A stretch of DNA of 64,000 bases from Ignavibacteriota bacterium (GCA_016713565.1 JADJOX010000005.1:62001-126000); one strand, 5' to 3'. Positions 17,165 through 27,289 are shown, numbered from the stretch's first letter. Notes: generated from the sequence alone by a model not told the origin. Translations and numbers: made by a program.

Positions 17165-19879
17165 ATGAAATCAGCATACTTACTAATATTCGTATTATTT
17201 TTTTCTGCCGCAAATTGTACTGAAAAAGTAAAAGTTTTGCAGGTTCCGGGAAAGAATGAATATTGCAAACTTGATTCAACAAAAAACTTCGCAGTTCTTG
17301 CCAGCGGTCGTTATGTAACTCCGGCGGGTAAATTCTTACGCATTACAAACGATCCCTACGGAATGTCAATTTCACCTGATGGAAATAAAGCAGTAACGTT
17401 GCATAACGGTGTATTTACTATAATTGACTTAGGTTCGCTAAAAGCCACAAGAGTTCCAAGTTATGATAAAAAAATCAAATCGCCATTATCGAAAGGCTCT
17501 TTTCTCGGAGTCGCATTTTCAACTGATTCCAAAAAAGTTTATTTAAGCGGAGGAGATAATGGGGCAATAATAGTATATGATATAGAAAATTTTAAAAAAG
17601 TTGATTCAATTTCTTTAAACGGAACTGTTGACGGAATGGATTACCAAGATAGTTTTACATCGGATTTATTATTAAATGTAGATAAAAATGAATTGCTTGT
17701 TCTTGACAGAGGAAATTTTAGAATGGTTCGAATTGATCTAAGCAATTCTAAAAAAACAGCTTCAATTAAAGTAGGTCGTCAGCCGTTCGGTATTGCAATT
17801 AGTCCCGATAAAAAACAAGCTTTTGTCGCTAACGTCGGTTTATATTCTTACCCATTAATTGAAGGAGCGACTCCAAAGAATTATGATTCACTAATGATTC
17901 CGCATCATCCTTATGGACATAATACAAAAGAATCGATTGAAGGAACTATTGTTGAAGGTAGAAAAATTCCAGGACTGGGAAGCCCGCTTCATCCAGATGC
18001 AATGAGTGTTTTTACAATTGACTTAGAAACAAACAAAGTAATAAATAAATTTAAAACCGGATATCAAATTGGTCAAACCGTTGAAGACGCAGAAGTTATT
18101 GGAGGAGCAAGCCCCAATTCTATTGCTGTTGGTAAACAATTTGCTTATATCACAAATGCTACTAACGACAACATTTCAATAATTGATTACAATAAACAGG
18201 AAATTGTCGGTCATATTCCAATTACAATTGATCCGAGAATTGATAAGCACCGCGGCTCGCTACCGTTTGGAATTACAATGAGTAAAGATGAAAAAAAGCT
18301 TTATGTCGCTCTTTTAGGATTTAATGCCATTGCTGTTATTGATATTCCTACAAGAACAACAAAAGGATTAATTCCTTCTGGCTGGGGACCAACAAGAGTA
18401 GAACTTTCTAAAGATGAAAAAGAAATCTATATTATTACCTGTCGAGGTTTAGGAGCTGGTCCAAACGGCGGTCAAGGTTTTGTAAGTCCGGTTCAAGGCA
18501 GTTATGTAGGTGATATTCAATTAGGCAGTTTTCAAATTGTAAATGTTCCAACCGATGAAGAACTTACTAAATATACAAAACAAACAATTGATGATACATT
18601 TATTGAAACTGAAATTGAAGATGATGGAACTAATCCACTTCCTCCGCTGCCGGGTTTACGTCAAAGTCCTATTAAACATGTTGTTTATATTACAAAAGAA
18701 AATAGAACGTATGACGAAGTTTTTGGTCAAATGAAAAATGCTAAGGGCGACAGTACACTTGCAAGATTTGGGATTAATAACGAATACACATTACCGCCGG
18801 AATATAGAGACAAATTTCCTAATTTAAGAATTTCACCAAATCATATTAAAGCAGCAAAGCAATTCGCGTTTTCGGATAATTATTACTGCGATAGCGACGC
18901 ATCTGTACACGGACATCATTGGCTTGTTGGTGTTATTCCAAATGAATGGGTTGAATCAAACGCAAGCACAAGTAAAACAGCAATGCCTTTTTCAAAAGCA
19001 GAAGGAAGAAGATTTCCGAAAACGATCGGCAGTGTTGATCCTGAAGATTATGCTGAAATTGGAGGAATTTGGGAAGCTATGGAAAGAAGCAAAGTTGAGT
19101 TTTATAATTTCGGGCAGGCAAATGAAAGCGGACACGAAAGAGAAGAATGGTATGATACCGCAACCGGAGCATCACATGGGGTAATGATTCCAATGCAGAA
19201 TGCTTTGTTTAAACGAACAAGTCATAATTTTGCCGGATTTAATACTTCAATTCCCGATCAATATAGAATGGATCAGTTTGAAAAAGAATTTACAAAAAAA
19301 TGGATTGAAGGAAAAGAAGAAATGCCTCCATTGGTTACAGTAATGCTTCCCAATGATCATGGAGCCGGAATTAGACCTGAAGACGGTTATTTTTATCCAC
19401 AATCATTTATGGTTGATAATGATCTTGCAGTCGGCAGAATTTTACATTTTCTTTCCCGTACAAAATATTGGAAAGATATGCTTGTAATTATTACGGAAGA
19501 TGATCCGCAAGGAGGCGTTGATCATGTTGACGCTCATCGTTCAATTTTAATGATGGTGGGTCCCTATGTTAAAAAAGAATACGTTTCTCATACTCACGCA
19601 AATTTTGGTTCAATATTAAAAACAATTTACAATATTCTAAACGTTCCGTATGTAAATCATTTTGATGTTACAGCTTCGCTACTTCAAGACTTTTTTACAG
19701 ATAAACCTGATTTTACACCATATACTTTGGAAATGCACGATGCAAGAGTATTTGATGCTGAGCTTTCTATGAAAAGGTACAATAAAACGATTGATTGGCG
19801 AAAAATTGAAAAGGGTCCGGATATGGACGATGTTGATGATATGAGGGAAACGCATTATAAAAATGAAGCAGAAAAATAA
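17165..19879 (+). CDS. YncE-like beta-propeller fused to alkaline-phosphatase-superfamily phosphoesterase
   Basis: About 904 aa. Signal peptide MKSAYLLIFVLFFSAANC (a Cys follows, possibly a lipoprotein). Residues about 60-480 are YVTN/YncE-type propeller repeats (AISPDKKQAFVANVG, SIAVGKQFAYITNATNDN, GITMSKDEKKLYVALLG). The C-terminal half is a phosphoesterase of the acid phosphatase/phospholipase C family: VVYITKENRTYDEVFGQM, YCDSDASVHGHHWLVG, TVMLPNDHGAGIRP and IITEDDPQGGVDHVDAHRS. Such bifunctional proteins are common in Bacteroidota and poorly characterised; hydrolysis of a phosphate ester outside the cell is expected. I chose the ATG at 17165 (AAGAGAG upstream, begins the signal peptide) over 17126. 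Convergent with the next gene, 2 bp apart. Confidence 0.82.
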   Translation: MKSAYLLIFVLFFSAANCTEKVKVLQVPGKNEYCKLDSTKNFAVLASGRYVTPAGKFLRITNDPYGMSISPDGNKAVTLHNGVFTIIDLGSLKATRVPSYDKKIKSPLSKGSFLGVAFSTDSKKVYLSGGDNGAIIVYDIENFKKVDSISLNGTVDGMDYQDSFTSDLLLNVDKNELLVLDRGNFRMVRIDLSNSKKTASIKVGRQPFGIAISPDKKQAFVANVGLYSYPLIEGATPKNYDSLMIPHHPYGHNTKESIEGTIVEGRKIPGLGSPLHPDAMSVFTIDLETNKVINKFKTGYQIGQTVEDAEVIGGASPNSIAVGKQFAYITNATNDNISIIDYNKQEIVGHIPITIDPRIDKHRGSLPFGITMSKDEKKLYVALLGFNAIAVIDIPTRTTKGLIPSGWGPTRVELSKDEKEIYIITCRGLGAGPNGGQGFVSPVQGSYVGDIQLGSFQIVNVPTDEELTKYTKQTIDDTFIETEIEDDGTNPLPPLPGLRQSPIKHVVYITKENRTYDEVFGQMKNAKGDSTLARFGINNEYTLPPEYRDKFPNLRISPNHIKAAKQFAFSDNYYCDSDASVHGHHWLVGVIPNEWVESNASTSKTAMPFSKAEGRRFPKTIGSVDPEDYAEIGGIWEAMERSKVEFYNFGQANESGHEREEWYDTATGASHGVMIPMQNALFKRTSHNFAGFNTSIPDQYRMDQFEKEFTKKWIEGKEEMPPLVTVMLPNDHGAGIRPEDGYFYPQSFMVDNDLAVGRILHFLSRTKYWKDMLVIITEDDPQGGVDHVDAHRSILMMVGPYVKKEYVSHTHANFGSILKTIYNILNVPYVNHFDVTASLLQDFFTDKPDFTPYTLEMHDARVFDAELSMKRYNKTIDWRKIEKGPDMDDVDDMRETHYKNEAEK

Positions 19880-19881
19880 AA

Positions 19882-21141
19882 TTATTTTAACAAAATAAAT
19901 TTTTTGGAACTCGTGTAACCCGTTGAAGTTCTTAAAATGTAAAAATATATTCCGCTGGACAAGTCAATTGAATTAAACTCAATTGAATATGCTCCGGCGG
20001 TTTTATTTTCATTTAATAAGTTTTTCACTTTTTTCCCCAACGCATCATATAAATCAATTTCTACGTTACAGTACTCTGAAATGTAATAATTTATTTTTGT
20101 TTGAGAATTAAACGGATTAGGATAATTTTGTCCAAGCTCAAAATCATTTATAATGTTATCATTATTTTTAATCGAATTTGCGTTGCCGAATTTAAGAATT
20201 TTTAATCCTTCAAGATTATTTGCGACAAATATTTTTCCATCTGAAAAAAGAAATCTTTGCCCTTCATCATTTAGTGAATATGTATTGATAAGCTCAAGAT
20301 TATTATTATAAATATCTAATTTATCGTTTATCAAATAGTAAATATAAATACCATCGCTGTATAGATCATGCGGTGTTCCTTTAATAGAAGCGCTTAAATT
20401 TATTATAGGTAAAACATAATCGGTAATATCCAATATATATGTGGTTCTGTTATCGGAAGCAAAAGCAATATCGCCTTTGGCATAAACTAAATTCACATTG
20501 TCAAGAAAACGTCCTTGAAGTAAAGGTTCATTAGAGTTTGAAATATCCAAAACATAAATTCCGCCTGACCACGAGGCAACAAATGCTATGTCATTTTCTA
20601 AATCAAATCTTGTAAGACCTAAAGACGAGCCTGGCAACGACAAACTTCCCGTTATATGTATTGAGTTATCTTCGTTTACGTCAATTATATAAAAATCATA
20701 AGAAGTGATTGCGTAAATCTTATTATCTCTATAATAAATATCCGTTATAACTGAATTGAGATCCAATTCCGCAACTGAATCAGGATTTGTGGGATCTGCA
20801 ATATTGTATTCATATATTGATTGATTGTTGGCAATAAAAATTAAATTTGGATTTCCGACAATATCATTGCATGGGAAAGATGTACTTAATTTTATTTGAT
20901 TAATAAGCTTTGGCGACGTTAAATTTGAAATATCCAGTAAATCTACATTATTGCCGTTTCCCAAATATGCATTATTTCCCGAAATAAATACGGCTTTGGC
21001 TTGTCCATCTGTTTTCCATTGACCAATAAATTCAATTGAATTGACGAATGTATTTTGAGAATTATTTTCCTGTGCCAAATTTTGTGAAAAGGATTCCGCA
21101 AATATAAATATTGCTATAAGTAATTTTATTCTAAATTCCAT
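19882..21141 (-). CDS. T9SS-exported LVIVD-type beta-propeller protein
   Basis: 419 aa. Signal peptide (1-23 region, AESFSQN), then repeated about 40-residue units of the LVIVD type: AYLGNGNNVDLLDISNLTSP, YDFYIIDVNEDNSIHITG, AFVASWSGGIYVLDISNSNEP, predicted to form a propeller. The last 80 residues are a type A T9SS sorting domain: FELGQNYPNPFNSQTKINY ... SSGIYFYILRTSTGYTSSKKFILLK, which sends the protein through the type IX system to the surface. Binding partner or substrate unknown. 21 bp downstream of the SurA-like fragment. Confidence 0.8.
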   Translation of the reverse strand: MEFRIKLLIAIFIFAESFSQNLAQENNSQNTFVNSIEFIGQWKTDGQAKAVFISGNNAYLGNGNNVDLLDISNLTSPKLINQIKLSTSFPCNDIVGNPNLIFIANNQSIYEYNIADPTNPDSVAELDLNSVITDIYYRDNKIYAITSYDFYIIDVNEDNSIHITGSLSLPGSSLGLTRFDLENDIAFVASWSGGIYVLDISNSNEPLLQGRFLDNVNLVYAKGDIAFASDNRTTYILDITDYVLPIINLSASIKGTPHDLYSDGIYIYYLINDKLDIYNNNLELINTYSLNDEGQRFLFSDGKIFVANNLEGLKILKFGNANSIKNNDNIINDFELGQNYPNPFNSQTKINYYISEYCNVEIDLYDALGKKVKNLLNENKTAGAYSIEFNSIDLSSGIYFYILRTSTGYTSSKKFILLK

Positions 21142-21162
21142 GAGTTTACGTTTTTGTAAAAA

Positions 21163-21816
21163 TCAATTAGTTAATGATTTCCAATATCCGTCAACAATTG
21201 GTTCAGCCAATCGGTTGACTCCCAATTTCATCAATTGAATTGAGATACCTTTTGCTTTTGCGGTTTCGTCAACTTTTAAAGTATCGAGCATTGCATAATT
21301 TACGTAGATATTATATTTACTTTTTAACTGAGCTAAATCATCATTTATTATTTCTTTAAGATTCTTATCATTCGGTAATTTTTCATCATTATATTTCTGC
21401 ATCAATTCTTCAAACGCGAATTTTGACGTCCATTTCATATATTCATGCTCAAACCAAGGTGTTTCATCATAATTTTTTTCTTCGGCTTCTTTTTCCAGAA
21501 AATAGTCTCTCATTGATTGACCAACCAAAAAATTCAGATGTTTTTTAAATTCAATTTTTGTGTTGAATTCTTTTGCAATATTATTCATGAAAAAGGACTT
21601 TTCAAATTCCGCAAGTGTAAATGAACCGCCGTTATAGTTTATGAAAACTGAATCACGATAAAAAATATATTTTTGAACTGAAGGATAATTTAAGGCTGAT
21701 TTAGACCATTCATAAAAGTTTTGTGAACTTTTGTTTGGTGAATTATACCAGTCAATTACGGCATCAGCAAATACATTAAAGACTCTTGCTTTAGTTCTAA
21801 TATTCTTTGGCGTCAT
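21163..21816 (-). CDS. SurA/parvulin-like periplasmic chaperone, C-terminal fragment
   Basis: 217 aa frame starting MTPKNIRTKARVF. Reading upstream in the same frame gives IIFNSKLQDSVASYVDKL, which joins directly to the end of the gene at 21860-22630 if one A is removed from the A7 tract (minus strand, 21870-21876). It is therefore the C-terminal half of a 488-aa protein, not an independent gene; the ATG at 21816 is internal. It contains helical segments (EFEKSFFMNNIAKEFN, FKKHLNFLVGQSMRDYFLEKEAEEK) that repeat the pattern of the N-terminal half, as expected for duplicated SurA-type chaperone units. Confidence 0.65.
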   Translation of the reverse strand: MTPKNIRTKARVFNVFADAVIDWYNSPNKSSQNFYEWSKSALNYPSVQKYIFYRDSVFINYNGGSFTLAEFEKSFFMNNIAKEFNTKIEFKKHLNFLVGQSMRDYFLEKEAEEKNYDETPWFEHEYMKWTSKFAFEELMQKYNDEKLPNDKNLKEIINDDLAQLKSKYNIYVNYAMLDTLKVDETAKAKGISIQLMKLGVNRLAEPIVDGYWKSLTN

Positions 21817-21859
21817 AAGTTTATCTACATATGATGCTACGCTATCTTGAAGCTTTGAG

Positions 21860-22630
21860 TTAAAAATAATTTTTTTGAAATGTCGGCGCTTGACTTAAAT
21901 ATTCTTCATTTCTTAGTGTTTCTCTTCTTATATCCTGAACTTGAAAAACATAATAAACATCGTCAATTTTAATCGGGTTAGAAAACTCGTTAACTTTAAG
22001 GTCTTTTATCGCTTTAAAAGTTTCTTCGGGAATATCCTGCCATGTTTTATAATCCGACACATATTTGGAATAATCAAAATGAAAATCGGATTTTTTGCCG
22101 CTTAACTTTTTAAATGTATCATCAATTCCATTTTGTTCAAACATTTTTTTTATGATCATCGCATTTTCAAAATCCGTTTCAGGCCAGAAAAAAAATTTAA
22201 AACTAACTTTGGATTTGTTAATTGCTTCCTTTATTTCTTCGGGATTAACTTTAATCTTATTTTTTATATCATTGTTAATTATACTTTCTAACAGCAGTTC
22301 CCTTCTAATTTGTTCAGTTTGATATTTTACTTCGGAAGATAGATTCAAATTCTTTGATTCGGCGTCTGAAGCAAAAAGATATTCATTAATCATAAATTGA
22401 AGATAATTTCTTTTTCTTTCGTTTAATGTACTGCCGATCTTTAAATGCGGAAATCCGAATTCATAATTGAGAAGAAAGTCATTAGGTGTAATAATTTTTT
22501 GCCCGACTCTAGCAAGAACGGGCAAATCATTACTATTGTTTCTGAAGAATAAAAAAACAGTAACAATAGCTAAAACCAGACCTAAAAATATCGATATATT
22601 TTTTTTAGTTAAATACTTATTAAAACTCAT
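21860..22630 (-). CDS. SurA/parvulin-like periplasmic chaperone, N-terminal fragment (frame interrupted)
   Basis: 256 aa. An N-terminal membrane anchor (ISIFLGLVLAIVTVFLFF) is followed by VLARVGQKIITPNDFLLNYE, the typical start of SurA/PrsA-type foldases, then a long helical region (MINEYLFASDAESKNLN) and a degenerate parvulin-like section ending PIKIDDVYYVFQVQDIRRE. It stops after PTFQKNYF because of a frameshift at an A7 run; the other half follows at 21163-21816. Such proteins escort outer-membrane and exported proteins, which fits the PorV-like and TonB genes just upstream. Whether the break is genuine cannot be told from one sequence. Confidence 0.7.
   Translation of the reverse strand: MSFNKYLTKKNISIFLGLVLAIVTVFLFFRNNSNDLPVLARVGQKIITPNDFLLNYEFGFPHLKIGSTLNERKRNYLQFMINEYLFASDAESKNLNLSSEVKYQTEQIRRELLLESIINNDIKNKIKVNPEEIKEAINKSKVSFKFFFWPETDFENAMIIKKMFEQNGIDDTFKKLSGKKSDFHFDYSKYVSDYKTWQDIPEETFKAIKDLKVNEFSNPIKIDDVYYVFQVQDIRRETLRNEEYLSQAPTFQKNYF
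21870..21876 (-). other. A7 homopolymer at the frameshift point of the SurA-like gene
   Basis: On the minus strand the zero frame reads CAA AAA AAT TAT TTT TAA. Dropping one A gives CAA AAA ATT ATT TTT AAC TCA and continues in the frame of the downstream half. Seven A's permit polymerase or sequencing slippage. Confidence 0.6.
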
Positions 22631-22675
22631 TCACAGTTTAATTTAATGCTTTTCCAAATTATAATAATTAGCATC

Positions 22676-23728
22676 TTAAAATACAATTCCAACGGAGAAT
22701 CTTTGAGCGTTCTTTAAATTTCCCCAATCAGCCCAAGAATAATCAAATCTAACGCCAAATCCGTTATCATTATTATAATAATCTATTCCTGCGCCTAATG
22801 TTAATCCGTCAATTGCAGATTCGTCAAATAGATTTTGATATCCGGCTCTTACAAAAAACATATTCGTAAATCCGTATTCCAAACCCAAATTAACAGCTTC
22901 AGGAGAATGGCTTGGATGAAGAACGTCAGCCGCAAAAATCGCGTTTCCAAAATCATCAAGATTTAATTCATAAGAAATTCCGGCTCTGAAAAGAATTGGC
23001 AATGGATAAGCATCGGTTTTATATTCCGCGGGAACTCTGTCAAAATTTTCAACTTCCTTATCCGGATCGATTGTTGAGTCAAGGTCTCTGCCCGCAAATT
23101 TAATACTTGATCCAAAATTAGCCATGCTGAAGCCAAGTCGGAGTCCTTTCAATTCAGTATTGTAAAAAATTCCAAAGTCAAGCGCAAATGCATTTGCGGA
23201 TTCGTGCCAAATACGAGATGTTAAATACTTTGCCGAAAGACCAAATGAGAATCTATCAGTAACTGCAGTAGCCCAAGAAAACGCAACTGAAAAATCTCTC
23301 GCATCATACATTTCGCCAGTTCCGGTCGGTCGATCAACTGTTCTTACCGGCTGCTCATCAAACCCTAATGTAACAATACTTAAAGCCATTGATGAATTAA
23401 ACTGCGGCAACGGAATAACACCGCTAATTGATTGCAATTTGGAATCCAAGAACCATTGGTTATGACTTATTTCAACTTGTATTTTATCAGCCCAAACAAT
23501 ACCGGCAGGATTCCAATATGTAGCAGATGCGTCATTTGCGACTGCAACAAAAGCGCCGCCCATACCCATTGCTCTAGCTCCAATGCCGATTTCAAGAAAC
23601 GTCATCGATGCGGTTCCGATACCGTCTACATTTGTAGAAGTATTTACCGGATTTTCACCGGCAAAGCTGATGGTTAAGAGAAAAATACTTATCAGAAAAC
23701 TTTTACCAATAAAATTTATTTTTTTCAT
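22676..23728 (-). CDS. PorV/PorQ-family outer-membrane protein
   Basis: 350 aa. Signal peptide (1-23, ending SFAG) then the family signature GIGARAMGMGGAFVAVANDASATYWNPAG at the start of a beta-barrel; its pieces GARAMGMGGAFVAVANDA and YWNPAG are diagnostic. The remainder is alternating strands ending with the aromatic-rich FSVGIVF terminus of outer-membrane barrels. PorV shuttles T9SS cargo from the translocon to the attachment complex; PorQ and other relatives have less clear roles. It sits 19 bp downstream of a large T9SS cargo protein and is followed by a SurA-like chaperone, a context that favours a dedicated export or surface role for that cargo. Which paralogue it is cannot be fixed. 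Confidence 0.85.
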   Translation of the reverse strand: MKKINFIGKSFLISIFLLTISFAGENPVNTSTNVDGIGTASMTFLEIGIGARAMGMGGAFVAVANDASATYWNPAGIVWADKIQVEISHNQWFLDSKLQSISGVIPLPQFNSSMALSIVTLGFDEQPVRTVDRPTGTGEMYDARDFSVAFSWATAVTDRFSFGLSAKYLTSRIWHESANAFALDFGIFYNTELKGLRLGFSMANFGSSIKFAGRDLDSTIDPDKEVENFDRVPAEYKTDAYPLPILFRAGISYELNLDDFGNAIFAADVLHPSHSPEAVNLGLEYGFTNMFFVRAGYQNLFDESAIDGLTLGAGIDYYNNDNGFGVRFDYSWADWGNLKNAQRFSVGIVF

Positions 23729-23747
23729 AATTATTCCAATAAAATTC

Positions 23748-26700
23748 TTATTTAATTATTGCAAATCTACCGGTGCTTTGACCAACGCCAGGGGCTTTTA
23801 CAACAAAGAAGTAAATGCCGGGAGCAATTTCCAAGCCGTCCTTTGTTCTTAAATCCCATGCCATTCTTCCGTTGGAATTTGTGGAAGAATGGAATAATTC
23901 TCTTACAAATCTTCCGGATGTTGTATAAATTTCAATCGAACATTCATTCGGTAAATTCACAAAATCAATTCTTCGGTCACCTCTGCCTTCATCAATATTT
24001 ATTACTTTCCTTTCCAGAGAACTGACCGCTATATAAGGATCGGGAACTACATAAACTTTGCTTAAATCTTTTTTAACTTTACTTGCTTCAACGTAATTTC
24101 CGTCAAGTGTGAAAGTAAATTTGTCATTTCTGTCAAAAGGTTTCTTACTAGTAATTTTTAATACATCTCCGGCAGAAGGATATATAATCTCATCAGCGGA
24201 AAGAGTATCAAATCCCGGAACATTCACATCAAAGAACCATGTTCTTTGTCCTTGATTGTATTTTGAAACCATTTGAATTTTATCACCGTGACTTAAACTG
24301 CCTCTTTTATTTGCGGTTTGAGCGCCGTCTCTAAATCTAAAATCAACTTTAAATGTACTGTCAGGATTAGTAACGTCCCATATTTGAAAATCAGTAACAG
24401 TAATATTTGAGTAAACCGAGGTATCTGCTCCGACACCGGTTACCGGATCAATTGGAGCAAAAACTCTAATTTCGTAATCTCTTGCTACCATTTGACTTCC
24501 AATTTCAATAGTGCTTGAAGTAACAGCCAAATTTGAATTGCCAACAACCCAATTTGCAGAATTAAAATTAAGCGAATCATTTTTCAATTTTATTCTAAAT
24601 CCGTCGGCAATGAATTCATCAACTTTTTCACTGTTATCCGGATCATCTATGCTATTCATTATTGTGTTGGTAGTTTCATTGAAAATAATTGCCCTTGTTG
24701 TTATTCCTGTAAATGAGCTGTCAAATTTTTGCTGTGAACCATCATCTAAAAATTGAACTGAATAAGTTGTGTTTGGTTTAACTTCTTTTGGACTGAATAT
24801 TTCCAATTCAACAGTTCCTGTACCGAAACCTGAAACTTTTTCAAATCCTTTTTCACTCAATGCTGGTAAAACATATCCGGCAGGATATTCATAAGGAGTA
24901 ATTATTACCGTATTCTTATCAGTTTTAACAGCCCTGCCCAATAAATCCGTTTGAATAATTGCAGAGCATTCTGTTGGAGAAGCGTTTACCAATCCTTCGC
25001 GCGATGATATATCAGGGTAAAATGAATCATGATAACCTTGATCAACAGAAACAACCGCATAATAATATGTTCGTCCATTTGTGACATCGGTATCAACATA
25101 AAAGTGTTTCAAACCGTTATCTGTTCCCATATTATAAGAAACACCCAAATTGCTTTCAGGTCCAAGTTCCGCCCCAATATTTACAGGATGAATTCCTTTT
25201 AATCCATCAATTTTATCAAAAATTGCTAAAGGTTCCATCAAAATTGGATTATTATACGCATCTGTAATTGTTTTAATATTATCAAAAGTTGGATCGGTGC
25301 TTTTATAAATATAATAACATTCAAAATCCTGACCATAAAGAGGGTCCCTTGAAAATTCCGCATCACTGTTCCAATGTAGAATTACTTTTCCATCTCCAGA
25401 TGTAGCAGTTACTATTGGTTTTCTAGGAGGTTTTGAAAAATTATAATCCGCATCATATATAACCTGCATAGTTCTTTTATTTCTTACAATGTCTGTTGCA
25501 TTATTACCAAATACCAAAGCAATCGCGTATCTGTGTTTTCTTTCGGTTCCTGCAAATTTTACGTAGCCGCTGCCGTAACTAAACGCTATATCACGCTGAT
25601 ACCCAGGACGAACATTAAAAACGCCCGGTTTAATTTCAACATTCCAATATGTTTCATCATCGCCCATCGTGTTATCACAATCCCTAAGATAAAAAGATGT
25701 TAAACCTACCTGATCTGATTCATCATTATCGGTAAAATCAAAATTTGGTTCGCCTTGATCAGGAATTCCGTTCCCTTCAGTTCCATCTGGATCAGGTCCA
25801 ATATATCCTTCATCTCCAGGTCCTAAACCATCAGAACCAACATCATTATTTAAAGGTTCAACGTCAAGAATTTCATTATTGTTAAAATCTTCTTCCGCCT
25901 GTAATACTCCGTCATTCTCCCCAGTATCATTAGTTCCGGGAATTCCATCAATTCCAACATCTTCCCAATTCCATTCTCCGTTAAAATTTTTATCTTCAAA
26001 GCCAACCCAATCACCGTCATCATCAATTCCATTATTTTGACTTTCATCAATTAGACCATCCTGATCATTATCAACTCCATCAACCAAACCAGGACTTTCC
26101 AAAAACGCAAACCCGAAATAACCAACTGGTAATCCTTGCAATGACACGCCTTCTTTTGTATATGCATAAGTTATATCATCTTTTTCATCAAAATCTGCGT
26201 CATCGCCGGATAATGAACCTCCCAAATCGGGATCAACATACATTCCTACAGTTGCTTTATCAAGGTCTTTACCTTCATTTTCAATATCATAAATTGAAAT
26301 TAAAAGATCCTCAGCTAATCTAGCACTCCACTGATAATTTCTAACTGTAACCTTAACTCCTAATCCTCTTCGTCCATTTGGCCAAGGTAATTTCGATTGT
26401 TCATCATCAAATGGATAATAACTAAACTCATCATTTTCCCTGTCATCCATAACATAGTATGATTCTTGGTCAGAACGAATATAGGCGCCAAATTCACCAT
26501 TCCATCTTCCTGCACGTATGCCGGGTCTTTCCTCCCCTTGTACTCTGCCGTCACCTGGATAAGATCCAACAGGCCAATATCGCGGCCATGTTTCTTTTCT
26601 ATGGCTGATTGCAAACCAACCTACACCATTTTGTAGATGTGTATCCAATTGTCCATTTAGATTAAAATCTTCTTCATCTTGCAAAACTCCGTCCCCTTCA

Positions 26701-27269
26701 CCAGTATCACCGGTATTTGGGATTTCATCAATTCCAACGTCTTCACTCAGTCCGTCCATATCTGGGTCTAATGCACCAGGCTGATCATTATTGAAGTATT
26801 TTCCAAGAGGCATAAATGCCCACCAGTGAGACTCATCAAGCGAAGCTTCTACGTTGCCTCTTCTGAAATTGTCTGAAACAATGTGAATAGTTGATCCTTT
26901 TGTATCAGTAACTTCGGCTGCAACAAAGAAAACGGCTCCATGTAAAATTGAAACGGATTTTGGACCTTTAGGCCAAGCAATTGTTGGAGAACCGCCTACA
27001 TAATGATATGATAATAAACCGGAATTTACTATTCCGCCTGTAATTAAATTTCCATCGTGAACCGTAAACCTAAAATATTTTGCATTACCTTCCGCTTGTG
27101 CTTCCGATATTTTATTAAAAGCACCGGTATAACCGCGAGATCCGGTAATTGTTTGGGGCTTTAAGGTTATTGGTTTGTTTTTTTCATCATCTTCAGTTTG
27201 TGCGGTTAAATTTATCGCAAAATAAAGTAAAAAAACCAATAGCATTTTGGTAAAAAAATTATTGAGCAT
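23748..27269 (-). CDS. Very large T9SS cargo protein with calcium-loop-like repeats and FnIII-like domains
   Basis: About 1173 aa. Start at ATG 27269 (GGAGAAGAA upstream, then signal peptide MLNNFFTKMLLVFLLYFAINLTAQ region); a longer frame reaches into the TonB gene and is unlikely. The first half contains acidic, Asp/Asn/Gly-rich loops like thrombospondin type 3 or EF-hand loops (VDNDQDGLIDE, GIDDDGDWVGFEDKNFNGEWN) and a duplicated unit, GVLQDEEDFNLNGQLD and GVLQAEEDFNNNEILD. A fibronectin-III-like part (KPIVTATSGDGKVILHWNSD) follows, and the end (GLEIAPGIYFFVVKAPGVGQSTGRFAIIK) is a sorting-domain-like terminus. Likely calcium-stabilised surface protein partnered with the TonB receptor 20 bp upstream. 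Function unknown. Confidence 0.78.
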   Translation of the reverse strand: MLNNFFTKMLLVFLLYFAINLTAQTEDDEKNKPITLKPQTITGSRGYTGAFNKISEAQAEGNAKYFRFTVHDGNLITGGIVNSGLLSYHYVGGSPTIAWPKGPKSVSILHGAVFFVAAEVTDTKGSTIHIVSDNFRRGNVEASLDESHWWAFMPLGKYFNNDQPGALDPDMDGLSEDVGIDEIPNTGDTGEGDGVLQDEEDFNLNGQLDTHLQNGVGWFAISHRKETWPRYWPVGSYPGDGRVQGEERPGIRAGRWNGEFGAYIRSDQESYYVMDDRENDEFSYYPFDDEQSKLPWPNGRRGLGVKVTVRNYQWSARLAEDLLISIYDIENEGKDLDKATVGMYVDPDLGGSLSGDDADFDEKDDITYAYTKEGVSLQGLPVGYFGFAFLESPGLVDGVDNDQDGLIDESQNNGIDDDGDWVGFEDKNFNGEWNWEDVGIDGIPGTNDTGENDGVLQAEEDFNNNEILDVEPLNNDVGSDGLGPGDEGYIGPDPDGTEGNGIPDQGEPNFDFTDNDESDQVGLTSFYLRDCDNTMGDDETYWNVEIKPGVFNVRPGYQRDIAFSYGSGYVKFAGTERKHRYAIALVFGNNATDIVRNKRTMQVIYDADYNFSKPPRKPIVTATSGDGKVILHWNSDAEFSRDPLYGQDFECYYIYKSTDPTFDNIKTITDAYNNPILMEPLAIFDKIDGLKGIHPVNIGAELGPESNLGVSYNMGTDNGLKHFYVDTDVTNGRTYYYAVVSVDQGYHDSFYPDISSREGLVNASPTECSAIIQTDLLGRAVKTDKNTVIITPYEYPAGYVLPALSEKGFEKVSGFGTGTVELEIFSPKEVKPNTTYSVQFLDDGSQQKFDSSFTGITTRAIIFNETTNTIMNSIDDPDNSEKVDEFIADGFRIKLKNDSLNFNSANWVVGNSNLAVTSSTIEIGSQMVARDYEIRVFAPIDPVTGVGADTSVYSNITVTDFQIWDVTNPDSTFKVDFRFRDGAQTANKRGSLSHGDKIQMVSKYNQGQRTWFFDVNVPGFDTLSADEIIYPSAGDVLKITSKKPFDRNDKFTFTLDGNYVEASKVKKDLSKVYVVPDPYIAVSSLERKVINIDEGRGDRRIDFVNLPNECSIEIYTTSGRFVRELFHSSTNSNGRMAWDLRTKDGLEIAPGIYFFVVKAPGVGQSTGRFAIIK

Positions 27270-27289
27270 AAATTCTTCTTCTCCAAAAA

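Noticed and set aside
26360..26614. Small minus-strand open frame inside the giant T9SS gene
   Set aside because: Alternative reading frame of the repetitive acidic region.
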